A stretch of DNA of 64,000 nt from Rosa chinensis (lineage: Eukaryota; Streptophyta; Magnoliopsida; Rosales; Rosaceae), in assembly GCF_002994745.2 (NCBI RefSeq), contig NC_037094.1, positions 14,259,001 through 14,323,000 of the forward strand, given 5' to 3'. The notes beneath the pieces were generated by a model. The model saw nothing but the letters and a program-made list of their open reading frames with translations. It did not search any database and was not told the origin of the DNA. Below are positions 23,909 to 33,786 of the stretch, piece by piece. Both the position numbers and the translations under genes were made by a program. Each line of letters begins with the position of its first letter. Position 1 is the stretch's first letter.

Positions 23909-25988
23909 TGTCGCTAAAAGCGAGCGCATAATTTAACCCTGAAATGTCGTTAGTAGTATAAGTAAGTAGGGATCGTTCTATTCCGGGGATTGAGGGTACA
24001 CTTGTAATTGTGAAACAAATAAAGAAAAGTATTATTTACAAAAATAAAATAAAGAATATAAATATATACAATTGTATAAACAAATAAAGAATTAAAATAA
24101 TAAAGTATTATTTACAAAAATAAAATAAAGAATAAATATATACAAGTAAACACAAATAAAGGGGGGGGGTTTAAGATTTATAGAATTGAAAATTAAGATA
24201 AATAAAATAAAGAAAATGTAAAAACATATATACAAGGGTGGAACGCAAGGAACAAAGATCAAAACCACATCCACATGCAAGAAATCCAATTACAATTCCT
24301 ATAGTTGATTTTAAATGTCATGAGAGAGGAGTTGATCATGTGAAACATTCGAAAGCAAATGATTTCCCATATTTTACTTTTCAATGCTAATTAACCTAAG
24401 CGAAAGCACCTAGATTAATCCTATCAAACATGCAATCAAGCCCTAGAAAGCTAGTCAATCATGACATGTTCAACGCATTAGACATAGAGAAAGGCTATCA
24501 ACTCAAGTGTACAACTTAGTTATGGAAAAGTCCACCTAATTGCAATCCTCTTCAATTAAATTCGATTCTTGTCCAGAACCTTTACTACTTTTGATTCAAG
24601 TTACACAAAACGAAAAGTCGATTTCATGTTCTTAAACCTAGCACCAATTACATGCAAATCCTATAAGTGTCGACCCAAATAAGATAAACATATAAAAGTT
24701 TTCTGTAAAGCAAATTTAATCGAACAAACTCACATAAGCAACTTAAAAATCAACATATAGAAATCACAACTTTATCTCAAAACATATAAACGGGCTTTAA
24801 ACTTTGCCCTTAACATTATTTGTTAACTAGAATTCATAGTTCTACAAATCTAAACAAAGAAAACCAAAAGAAATTACAAGGAAAAAGATAGAATTACACC
24901 ATGAAGGGAGTGGATGATGAAGAGCTTGAGACGTTGATCTTGAATCTTTAAAGCAAGACTTCACTATCACGGCACAAGGTGGATGATGACGGCTAGGAGG
25001 CTTCATGGCTTCTTCTTCTCTTCTTCTCTTTGCTTAAAAATGCAGAAACTTAAAACTAGAGTATGAAGAGAAAAATGGAAAGGAAATGGAGAGACAAAGA
25101 AGATGAGATGGATGAAGGAAGTTGTTTTAGAATGAGAGGAGAAGGTGTTTATATAGGGAAGAAAAAGAAGAGTGAAATGATGAGTGGAAGAAAAATAATG
25201 AAAGTGGAGTATGAAAGTGATTTGTAAAATATGGAAAAGAAAGAGAAATGATGAAATGAAAGCAAAGCATGAAGGTGCAGCAACATGGAAGTGATGATGA
25301 TCTATTAAAGAGATTGTAGAAAAAATATATCCAAGGAAAAAGAGAAAAGCATCTAGCTTTCTTCATGTGGGTGGGAAACATGAATATGTGGTGTTGAGCT
25401 GTTTTCAGGTCAGTTTCTTCCCCTTTATTCCTTCAATTATTTCTCCAACAAGACTTCATTATATGCCTTTGACTTCTTCATATGAAATGTTCCACTATGA
25501 GTGTAGATCATCCTGACAAATTTTCAGAGCTTCAATCCATGTGGTTGGGCCGGAAATGCTGCTGGACCTCTTACAGGTCCAGTTTTCCGGTTTTGCTTCT
25601 GTAGAAAATTGGGCTGATTGTTTGAAGGCCTTCCACTCATATTTTTCTCTGGCACTCTTCATAAGAAATGATCATTTGGGTGTCTAGAATGGATCTGGAA
25701 GGTTTCAGCTCATTTGAAGCTCATTTGGTCAGGCGGCCGCTCCTTCTTCCTTGCTTGGCTCTGATTCTCCTAGCCGGAGTAAGAAAATATTCAAGGTTGA
25801 CTTTTTAGTGCATTTTCATTCTTCTCCATCATTTCTAGGTAATTATGGACCTAAAACTCATTTCACATTCATTTACTCCAATGTACCTAAAAATAGAAAT
25901 TGAATTAAAAATCGATTCAGTTAAGGAATTAACTAAGCAAAATGTGAGGAATTAACTATTAAAATATCACATTAAAATGCTCCTATCA
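23909..25988 (-). repeat. 5' LTR (right copy)
   Basis: 2080 bases, starting TGTCGCTAAAAGCG and ending GCTCCTATCA in plus orientation. It is nearly identical to the left copy, which implies recent insertion. Confidence 0.93.
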
Positions 25989-25993
25989 TTGAT

Positions 25994-26856
25994 AACCGTG
26001 AACCTCCGGAGGGGGCTGTGCTCCTATGTTTGTCGAGGAAAGGTGAGTATAGACAGTGAACCAGTCATAGGATACTCAGAGCCAGGAAATAGACATTTTC
26101 GCTACTTGTAGTCATAAGGACCACATAGTAGTTGGCTGGTTCTCGAAGGATGACGAACCAGGTCGGTCACCGATTTATTTTAGTTTAGCCGGCAGGTAAG
26201 TATCTCGGAGCTCCAAGTTGTGTGAAGCATGCCGCATATGATTTTCTGAAACGAAACAACTATGATTGTTTTTGTTTGCATTTGTTTTACTCGATTTTAC
26301 AAATGCGTGCAATCTATATTCTAATAGTTATGTTTTACCTATTAGTTTTCAAACGTAACTAAGGTTGGGTCGGCCCCTATTAGGCTAGCGAGGACGAAAT
26401 GCTCACTCCTACATTTCAGGTTACAATGAGGTCATTCTGGACAATTTGGATTAGAAGTGGGTCATTAGCCGAGTTCGTGTGTTGCTGTTCCTGTTGCTTG
26501 AAGTTCTTCCCTGTTGGTACTTTATTGATTTACTCACTTCTCTTTCAATGTTGAACTCTGTGAGGTCCGCCTACATGGGAGCGCGCCTCACCCCTTTGTT
26601 TTATGGTTATTGTTGAACTCCTTTCATTTCGGTTATGATGTAAGCCCTAAGGCGTCACAGTGCACTTGCCCATTTTATTTTGAAGCATTTCCGGACTTGT
26701 TATTTTGAATGTTGGGTTGTTAATTTAAAGTCCTTCCTTAAAAGTTTTTCTTGGTCTCCTATTTTATAAAATTTGCATTTTCAAAAGGCCTTGTAGTATT
26801 AAGTTGGTAGGTCTACGGTACATCAACTACGTATCGAGCTCCTATTGGCTTAATAT
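25994..26856 (+). mobile_element. End of the gypsy 3' LTR
   Basis: Sequence resumes the LTR interrupted at 16797. It is non-coding. The end near ATTACGGCA (about 26856) is tentative because no second copy of this LTR is present for comparison. Confidence 0.4.
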
Positions 26857-26903
26857 TACGGCACTGTGGTATACCCCTTTTGGTCACCAATGGCCGCTGG
26901 CTT

Positions 26904-26934
<31 letters not shown>

Positions 26935-26952
26935 GTACAGAAGAAGAAGATA

Positions 26953-27044
26953 ATGGAGAGCACTGGTCTCTCTGAAGATCTCTCTAATTCCACTCAGTGT
27001 CCTGATTCCGACAGCGAGCAGCGAGTTTACTTTGTTCTCTACAG
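26953..27044 (+). pseudogene. Captured first exon of a UBP-type ubiquitin protease
   Basis: The ATG-started exon encodes MESTGLSEDLSNSTQCPDSD followed by SEQRVYFVLYR and stops at a splice donor (ACAG|GTCTCT). This resembles the N-terminus of plant ubiquitin-specific proteases of the UBP8/UBP11 type, just before the DUSP domain. A (TA)n run (26904-26931) precedes it. It lies between the Pack-MULE TIRs and lacks the protease domain, so it is a gene fragment. The family assignment is from memory of the motif and needs a search. Confidence 0.55.
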
Positions 27045-27289
27045 GTCTCTCTCTTTCTCTCTCTCACTTATTCACTATCAAATTTCAGTTTCCGCTCATC
27101 CTATCATTTGCTCCAATTTTCTGTAATTTTGAAATCAGGAGATAAAAGTTTGATTTGGATACCACAGAAAAAATAAAAAATTGAATGATGAGGTTCCCGG
27201 ACTCTGTTGGATCAATTTTTGGATATTTAGATTTGGGTATGGCTGCATTTTGAATCTTTTGATCAGACTCATGGAATTGAATTTTTCAG

Positions 27290-27380
27290 TTGGTGTAGGG
27301 ATGCACAAGATTCAGTTGTGGGCGATTCAGATGGGAACAAAGGGGTTTTGTGTAAGGCATCCCAGGCCGCTTTGTCTTTA
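27290..27380 (+). pseudogene. Captured UBP-type exon 2, copy 1
   Basis: After the acceptor TTTTTCAG the frame reads WCRDAQDSVVGDSDGNKGVL, matching the WWRDAQDS...DSDG stretch at the start of the DUSP domain of plant UBP8-type proteases. The phase joins with the exon ending at 27044. The 3' end of the exon is not defined, and the downstream part of the gene is missing. Confidence 0.5.
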
Positions 27381-27551
27381 GATTTAATTGGGCCTTTGAT
27401 GTAAATGTGCACTGGAGATATTGTTTATTCGATTCTACTTGTGCATTATAACTCTCATTGATCTACACCAGTTTCTCTATGACCTCTTTTAGATTTGGGT
27501 ATGGCTGCATTTTGAATCTTTTGATCGGACTTATGGAATTGAATTTTTCAG

Positions 27552-27642
27552 TTGGTGGAGGGATTCACAAGATTCAGTTGTGGGCGATTCAGATGGGAAC
27601 AAAGGGGTTTTGTGTAAGGCATCCCCGACCGCTTCGTCTTTT
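27552..27642 (+). pseudogene. Captured UBP-type exon 2, copy 2
   Basis: Second copy within the tandem duplication, reading WWRDSQDSVVGDSDGNKGVL. It keeps the WWRD that copy 1 has changed to WCRD. The sequence continues with KASPTAS before losing similarity. Confidence 0.5.
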
Positions 27643-27952
27643 AGATTTAATTGGGCTTTTAATGTAAATGTGCACTGGAGATATTGTTTATTCGATTCTA
27701 CTTGTGCATTATAAGTCTCATTGATCTACACCAGTTTCTCTATGACCTCTTTTGAAACTTTGGTTCTGATTTTGGAGAGTAAGTTACATTTCACTGCATA
27801 TGAGGTGGGTTTTGGCTTAATTTACTCAATTGAAACATGTATGAGGTGGGTTTTGGCTGGGCGGTAAGGCGGTTCCTGGGATTGGGTTTTGTGAGGTTGA
27901 GGAAGCTTTGGGGATTAGAGGAAGAGAAATAATGTTTTTTTTTTCCCTTTTC

Positions 27953-28147
27953 TTGTCCCGAAATGACCATTTTAGCCCTGAAAGTGGGCTCCATTGTCAG
28001 ACTTAACGTTCGATTTAGACGGAATCTGAGAAATTGGACACGGTTGAGGAAAATTGACAAGGTCGGGGGGTTACTGATTAAATTGAGAGGACAGAGACTA
28101 ACATGAAGTTACCCTAAAACCTCAGGGAGGTAAACTGAATTTAATCC
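27953..28147 (-). repeat. Right TIR of the Pack-MULE
   Basis: Inverted copy of 9773-9965 with scattered substitutions. It ends CTGAATTTAATCC, followed by the 9-bp TSD TTTATATAT. Confidence 0.85.
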
Positions 28148-28290
28148 TTTATATATCATACATTCCAAGGGGCAACCTCTAAAAAATGGAACCGACCGTT
28201 GGATGAGATTATTATAATAAATTATCAGTGTGGTAAAAAAATTAGCTAATTTCACCAAATTTTGGAATCTGATCGAATTGGTCAACCGTA
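28148..28290. repeat. Remainder of tandem repeat copy 3
   Basis: The sequence continues the 521-bp repeat interrupted at 9772: ATCATACATTCCAAGG, AACCGACCGTTGGATG and TTGGTCAACCG blocks align with copies 1 and 2. This shows the Pack-MULE inserted into an existing tandem repeat. Confidence 0.7.
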
Positions 28291-28423
28291 GTCATGACAT
28301 GTAGAATATATATGCACATATTCTATATAGAAGTATGAGAACGTCCAATTTCACCATAAGCCAAATTACAACAAATTCACACTCACACAAAGAGACACAC
28401 ACACACACACATATAAATATATA

Positions 28424-29850
28424 GGAGAATTTTACAAACAGTACCTGAACTAAAGGTCACTGTGAATTAACGTTCCTCACTTTACACTAATTACACTTTG
28501 GTACCAGGACAATAAAACCCGACCCAATTATCGTACCTATCGTTAATAACTCCGTTAGTTGGCATGCCACCTGGCATATTTTCAAGGGTAACGTTGTCTC
28601 TTCAGATTTTTACTCAAGGCACCCATATTTCTCTTTCTCTCCTACTCTGGGAACCCAACTCTCTCTCTCCTACTGTTTGCTGTCTTCTTCATCTTTTTTT
28701 TTTCATCTCTCTCTCCCCGATTGTTCTCTGTCTCCCCGATTGTTCTCTGTCTCTTTTAGATTTTCAAGGGCGAGATTCAACATACAACATCCACAAGATA
28801 AAACAAAGACAGTAATCACTAACCCACATCGAAAATCGTAAAATGGCAAGTTCCCAATCCCCAAATTGAAACAATTTGCAACTCTCGTCTCTACCTAAGT
28901 CAAGGCTCGAATTTGCTTGAATAACAGCGATCGAGTAGTCACTGGACGCGTGAGGCTTCAAGTCGGTATGCCAAAGCAACCCATCGCCGTAGCCGGACAG
29001 AATTCTCACTCCAAAACACCGCTCTAACGACCTCAAAATCGTGTGCAACATTATGTATCAAACTAGGTTTCTTTGTCTGAATCGAAAGGTTCGTTCTGGT
29101 TTGATGTAGTCGTCGTTGGTTGGAATTTTTGGGTTTGGGAGAAATTTAAAGGATAGAAATAACAGAGCAAAGTCGTGCAAGAAGAATGTGTGAAGAAGAA
29201 AGGGGCGTTGATCTTCACCTTCATGGTGCTTAAACGACATCGTCGTCTCGCTTTGGATGGACGACGACCGTCATGAGACCTGGCCGGTGTGTTCTTCGTC
29301 ATCTTGTTCCGAGTCTCAAGTACGACTCGCTCAAACGCCGATTCTGTTGCAGGTTTGCTTCCACAAGGCCATTCGAGCCGAGCTCACCGATCTCTGCCAC
29401 TTCACTGCGGCCGCCTTGGAAGGCGGATTCAGAGGACGCGACTTTGTTCTCAAGGTTTTGCGACTGTTTAAGATGGAAAAGTAATTTGTGATGGATGCGA
29501 GTTTGGAGCCAGGCTTGGCGTGGATGGTGATGGAGACTGAGAAGGGAGGTACGGATCGAATATATGTCGGGAAATTGTTGTTAGCGGAGGACTAAGTCGA
29601 ATCGGCGGCAGCAGTTTTGGCCTCGACTTTTCCCTTCTTGGATATAGAGATGGAGTTGAGGGAGAGAGAGTGAAAATACCAAACTACCCTTTAAAAATGA
29701 ATAATAACATAAGGTTAATAGTGTTATTGACGGCGTGTACCAAAAGTGTGTCGAGTTTAATTAGTCCAGGTACCGAAGTGTAATTAGTGTAAAGTGAGGA
29801 ACCTTAATTATCAGTTACCTTTAGTTCAGGTACTGTCTGAAAAATTCTCC
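28424..29850. mobile_element. TIR element carrying a gene fragment, inserted at an AC microsatellite
   Basis: Inverted termini of about 140 bases (28424-28560 and 29710-29850) start GGAGAATTTTNCANACAGTACC and share TTCCTCACTTTACACTAATT. AC repeats lie on both sides, which hides the target duplication. The interior has an ORF related to BRUTUS-like proteins and other unrecognised sequence. Long TIRs plus captured gene sequence suggest a second Pack-type element, but without a TSD the superfamily is open. Confidence 0.65.
29257..29484 (+). pseudogene. Captured fragment of a BRUTUS-like hemerythrin protein gene
   Basis: A 75-residue ORF contains APQ-free [20 protein letters not shown], which closely resembles the start of the hemerythrin repeat ([16 protein letters not shown]) of plant BRUTUS/BRUTUS-like iron-sensing E3 ligases. 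The match covers only this N-terminal piece; the downstream iron-ligand helices and the RING and zinc-ribbon domains are missing, and the frame ends at MEK. It lies inside a TIR element, so it is a captured fragment. Identification is by motif recall. Confidence 0.55.
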
Positions 29851-29861
29851 ATACACACACG

Positions 29862-29919
<58 letters not shown>
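29851..29919. repeat. (AC)n microsatellite
   Basis: An imperfect AC run directly follows the right terminus of the TIR element. A shorter AC run (28393-28410) precedes its left terminus, consistent with insertion into the microsatellite. Confidence 0.9.
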
Positions 29920-29923
<4 letters not shown>

Positions 29924-30002
29924 AAAGTCTTGGATCTTCAATAATGATGATGTGGCACACTGAAGATTTCCAAATATATGTGCTGGGCCTTCTAGACATA
30001 AA

Positions 30003-30415
30003 CTTGTAAAAGATGTTGCAGATTCCCGTCCAAGCTGAACTGCCTTTACTTAAATTGCCATAACTCCTTCTAGAAAAGTTGGAATTGCAAACCGTAAAAT
30101 TCTTCAGAAACTAAACACATGGGGCTTTCCATGCATATAGGGTAGAGCTCCTAATTCCATTCAAGTAGTTCCCAGTAATTCAGTGAAGTTAGGTTCTAGA
30201 CATGAACTTGTAAAAAGATGTTGCAGATTTTCGTTTAAGCTTAACTGCCTTTATTTAAATTGCTATAACTCATTCTAGAAAAGTCAAAATCACAAACCAT
30301 AAAATTCTTCAGAAACTAGACACATGGAGCTTTCCGTGCATATAGGGTACATCTCCTAATTCCATCTGAGATGTTCCCAATAATTCAGCGAAGGTAGGTG
30401 TTCTGCACAACAGTT
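30003..30415. repeat. Two tandem copies of a unit of about 205 bp
   Basis: CTTGTAAAAGATGTTGCAGATT recurs at 30003 and about 30208. It is followed in both by AACTGCCTTTA, ATAACTC-TTCTAGAAAAGT, AAATTCTTCAGAAACTA and CACATGG-GCTTTCC blocks. Non-coding. Confidence 0.8.
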
Positions 30416-32256
30416 TCTGTGTTATTTATATAATATTTTTTGTTTGCGGGTTTTTATGGGCCTGGCCGGGCCCGATTTCAAACCCCTAAACCAAGCCAGA
30501 CCCTCTACCCACTGGGCCGGGCCTATGGCGGGCTTTTTGATGAGGCCTAAATGTATACATAAGACATGCGCTAGGAACAGGACGTAGCCAAGATCTAGAT
30601 TTGGGGTGGGCTAATTTAAGTCTTGCTTACAAGATTTTTTTTTTCTTTGTCGATAATAATTCGATAAATTTTGACACTAAATTTTAGATGAAAAACTAAT
30701 GGAGAATGTTGTAAGTAAAGAAAAAAAAAGGGAGAACAAAATGTGGAAAAAAAAACAGACAAAATTTTCCTTTAAGAGAAGAAATTAAAAAAAAAAAAAA
30801 AAAATACTAATCGGAAAAACTAATAGAAAAGTTGTAACAAAAGAAGGGAAAAAAAAAGTACAACTGCAAGCGGTGGCTAGTTGGCTGATCGTGTCTAGAG
30901 CCATTTCCGGCTAGCAGCGGCGACTGGTTTGAAGGTGAGAGAGTGTCGAAGTGTCGTGCGGTGGATATGTGGTTTGAGCGCCATCTTCGTTGGTGACTTC
31001 TTGATTCTGGCCAAGTTGTTTTTTTGCAGGTTTGGATCCCGTGGCTCGGCAGTCTGTGCTTGATACCTAGGTTTGATTTGGTGTTGGTGGGGAAATTGGT
31101 GCCGATCGAGCACGTCGGCGATTTTGTAGTTGAGCGCGTCGGCGTGCAGGTATCGGGGTTGACGTCCTCAGGTGCCCTTGAATTGACGACGGAGGTGATT
31201 ACTTGATCTACATTGTGGTGGAGATTGGTTCTTTTCCAATCAATCTTCTGTGCAGGTGATTAAGGCTTGCCAGAGAGAGATAGCGGAGATACTTGCTCCT
31301 AATTAGATTCATCTGATTTTGGTGTTCATTGTTAGAGGAAAAATGGTGTGGCGGAAAGGCAAGCCGCCAGAGGATCTGTTGCCGGCGGCGGAGGTGGTGG
31401 CCAAGCAACTTGATTGAGCTTCTTTTTATTTAGCTCGGATTTGGGCTTGGGCTGTTAGGCTAGGGCTAAATTCGAGTCAGCAGATTTCAAAGAGCAAGAA
31501 GACCAACCTGTTGCCGAGGTTGTTATCTACTATATTTTAATGGTTGCTATTAGACATTTGATGCAAGTCTTGTTTAGGTAGGCGTAATCTCTATGAGCTT
31601 TTCTAAGATGTTTCTAGTTGTTATTTGTACCACAATTGTGTGTCGGCAAATAGGACTAGACGAATGATTTTTCCTTAGGAAACGAGGTTGTACTTGCTTA
31701 GTTAGGCTTGCTTCATGTGAGCCTCACATTAGACTTTAATGAGTTTAGTTTGGCTTAGATAGGTTACCTGGGTTCTCGGATCTTCTTATGTAACATTCTT
31801 CCCCCTCTGCGAACCCTTTTTGGAATCCCATGTTTCTTACTCCATGTTTTCCTTCCCAAGAACACTAAAATGTTCCTCCCTCCGTTGTCTCTTTTGTCTA
31901 ATATTTGCAACTTTTTACTTGTTTTTTGGTGTTAAAATTGAAAGACCCAATTGGAGATAGCCGAGTAATTATATCAACTTTAATGTGTTGTTGAGTTTTT
32001 GTGCTTATGGTATTGGTGATTTGACTGCTGGGTTTGTAATTCTTCATCTTTGTTGGGTTTAATTAAACATATGGGTATTATTGGAAAATTGCTGAGTGTA
32101 AAAAATTTGCTGGGTATATATTTAGATATTTGTTGGGTACATTTAGAAAGACCCTTAATAGCTTGAAAATCACTCAACCAAAGGTAACATAACAAATTCT
32201 ATGTTACACATAATCGCACACGGAGACAGACGCCAAGCTGATTGCTTGATTAGAGG
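30416..32256. other. Intergenic with probable retroposon debris
   Basis: It contains a GGGCC-rich patch (30455-30545), A-runs, and a GC-richer tract (30880-31430) whose ORFs on both strands show no domain. The tract looks like 3' sequence of a LINE-type element, but I found neither terminus nor a target duplication. No gene called. Confidence 0.35.
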
Positions 32257-32273
32257 AAGCAATCACTCACTTT

Positions 32274-33235
32274 TTTTTTAGGGCAATGGAAGATATATCT
32301 ATTAATATAAATCATACGACCTCTTTTGGTTAACCTAGAGGGATCCGAAGAACCTCATATTACATATCAATGCTCAATTATTAAAAGACTAAATTCTGAA
32401 AAAACGGAACATCCAAAAACCTAAAATCTAAAAGGAAAATGCAAGGAAGTAAAACGCGGAAAAGATAAAAAAAACCCCTACTCCTATACAACTCTAAATC
32501 CAAGCAACTGTCTTGATACCTAAGACCCCCATGGTGTACATATCTACTCATCAAGTCAGCAAGCAGCTCCGACCTAGAAACTGTATAGGGCTAAGAGCAG
32601 GATATGCCACTCCCCAAAGGGCCTAGATCAAACCCAACCCAAGTGGGGGAGAGAAAGGAATTTGGGCTAGCTCTAGGCCCATCCCACCATACTGCATCAT
32701 TACAGCCCAGAAAGGCTAATGCAAGGCCCCAATTCCAACCCCTCATCTCCACCACCCAAGTCGGCCAGATTTGAACCCTCAGAGGGGCAACTCCTACCCC
32801 TCACCCCTTCAGCGGCCACCAGTTGCCTTCCACCATCAAGACAGCTGGAAAAAAACCCCACCTTAGGTCCAAACTAGATAAGGAGACACCTCGGCTACAA
32901 CAAAAGCATTGCCAAATTGAAGATCATAGTCGCATACCTCCTCCACACAAAGACACTGACCCGCTCCAATTGAAAGCACCACCTTCACAGGAAAACAACA
33001 GCCTTCGCAAGCCTGATGTTGACCACAGCCGCCGACCTCGAGCTTATCCCCAAAAGATCTAAACCAGACTCGTTTCTGAACAAATCACCACCATCTCATT
33101 CGAGATCGAAGTATCATCCTCCCTTGTTTGGAAGAATGGCGTTGGAGCGCCCTACTGCTAGTCAAAACCATGAGGTGCCGCCGCACTACTCATGAAACCT
33201 AGGTTTAGGCTTGGGTTATGTGGTCTTCTCAAAAT
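32274..33235 (-). mobile_element. Second non-LTR retroposon with 17-bp target duplication
   Basis: AAGCAATCACTCACTTT occurs perfectly at 32257-32273 and 33236-33252. The plus-strand insert begins with T residues, so the A tail is on the minus strand. Its size of about 960 bases is close to that of the retroposon at 1405-2491. No intact ORF or reverse transcriptase is visible; the 79-residue ORF at 32823-33062 lies on the opposite strand and looks accidental. Confidence 0.7.
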
Positions 33236-33786
33236 AAGCAATCACTCACTTTAATTAGTCTAGAATTACTAACAATTAATCAAGTTTCATTTTAATTAAT
33301 TACAAATCTTTTTTATTCAAAAAGAAAAATTACAAATCTTTTAAGTCAAACCTTCGGCAAATGAAGGGGGAAATTTTATTTTTATTTTTTTTGGCTAATG
33401 AAGGAAGAGGGAAACTAGCTAAAAGTCCTCAAGACAGTAACCATCATCTAGAATCATTCGTTATATTAAATAGAAATCTTGTTTGGCTCCTGAATAAAAA
33501 TTACTGCCCAAATAATTAGTCAACTTTTGACAAAAAAGAGAGAGAGAAATTGTCTACATGTATAACTTTTGTTTTTTGGGTCAATTCAACATGTATAACT
33601 TCTATAGGAATTTTCAACTCCAAACACCATATATTTAACACACTTCTAGTCATATTTCATAATTGCCAGAAACTACAAGCTCTTCACCTCCTTGTTTCAT
33701 TTATCCTAGCTAGAGATTACAACCCACAAAGGCATTAGAACCGAAGCCGAGAGATTTCCTTTTCACATATCTCAGGGAGAGAAGAG

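Larger units (their letters stand above)
16798..25988 (-). mobile_element. LTR retrotransposon derivative carrying a WUSCHEL-type gene
   Basis: Two long direct repeats (16798-18878 and 23909-25988) flank about 5.0 kb. A perfect 5-bp target duplication TTGAT lies outside (16793-16797 and 25989-25993). On the minus strand a primer site TGGCGCCGTTGCCGGGGA, complementary to the 3' end of plant tRNA-Asp, lies 8 bases inside the right LTR. A purine-rich tract lies just inside the left LTR, so the element reads leftward. tRNA-Asp priming is typical of Tat/Athila gypsy elements. No gag, protease, reverse transcriptase or integrase is readable. The interior holds one short basic ORF in sense and a WUS-type homeobox gene in antisense. 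Mobilisation would need proteins from an autonomous relative. Confidence 0.9.
27229..27753 (+). repeat. 262-bp tandem duplication inside the captured gene
   Basis: Units 27229-27490 and 27491-27753 start AGATTTGGGTATGGCTGCA and end GACCTCTTTT. Each contains an intron end (ATTTTTCAG) and the start of the second captured exon. A handful of substitutions separate the two, so the duplication is not brand new. Confidence 0.85.
9773..28147. mobile_element. Mutator-like Pack-MULE enlarged by nested insertions
   Basis: Long terminal inverted repeats of about 190 bp (9773-9965 and 27953-28147) begin GGATTAAATTCAGTTTACC and match closely along their length. A 9-bp target duplication flanks the element (CTTATATAT at 9764-9772, TTTATATAT at 28148-28156, one mismatch). 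Long TIRs with 9-bp TSDs are the signature of MULEs. The element's own interior is small: about 50 bases on the left and about 1.1 kb on the right, the latter carrying captured UBP-type exons. Everything between about 10011 and 26856 consists of retrotransposon insertions. No transposase is present, so it is non-autonomous. Confidence 0.85.

Noticed and set aside
17930..25381. 84-residue minus-strand ORFs at 18017-18271 and 25127-25381 as genes
   Set aside because: They are identical because they lie in the two LTRs, consist of low-complexity Phe/Ser-rich sequence, and show no domain.
10011..26856. One intact gypsy element with the segments at 10011 and 13182 as its two LTRs
   Set aside because: Apart from a similar TGTAxxxxCCCGTAT start the two sequences do not match, and no 5-bp duplication is present at 10006-10010 and after 26856.
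29794..30009. ORF with a His-Thr repeat
   Set aside because: It is produced by the AC microsatellite next to the TIR element.
8519..30545. A large hAT element bounded by the GGGCC-rich patches at about 8520 and 30470
   Set aside because: The two patches share composition but I found no matching termini or 8-bp duplication, and the tandem repeat and Pack-MULE explain the region between.
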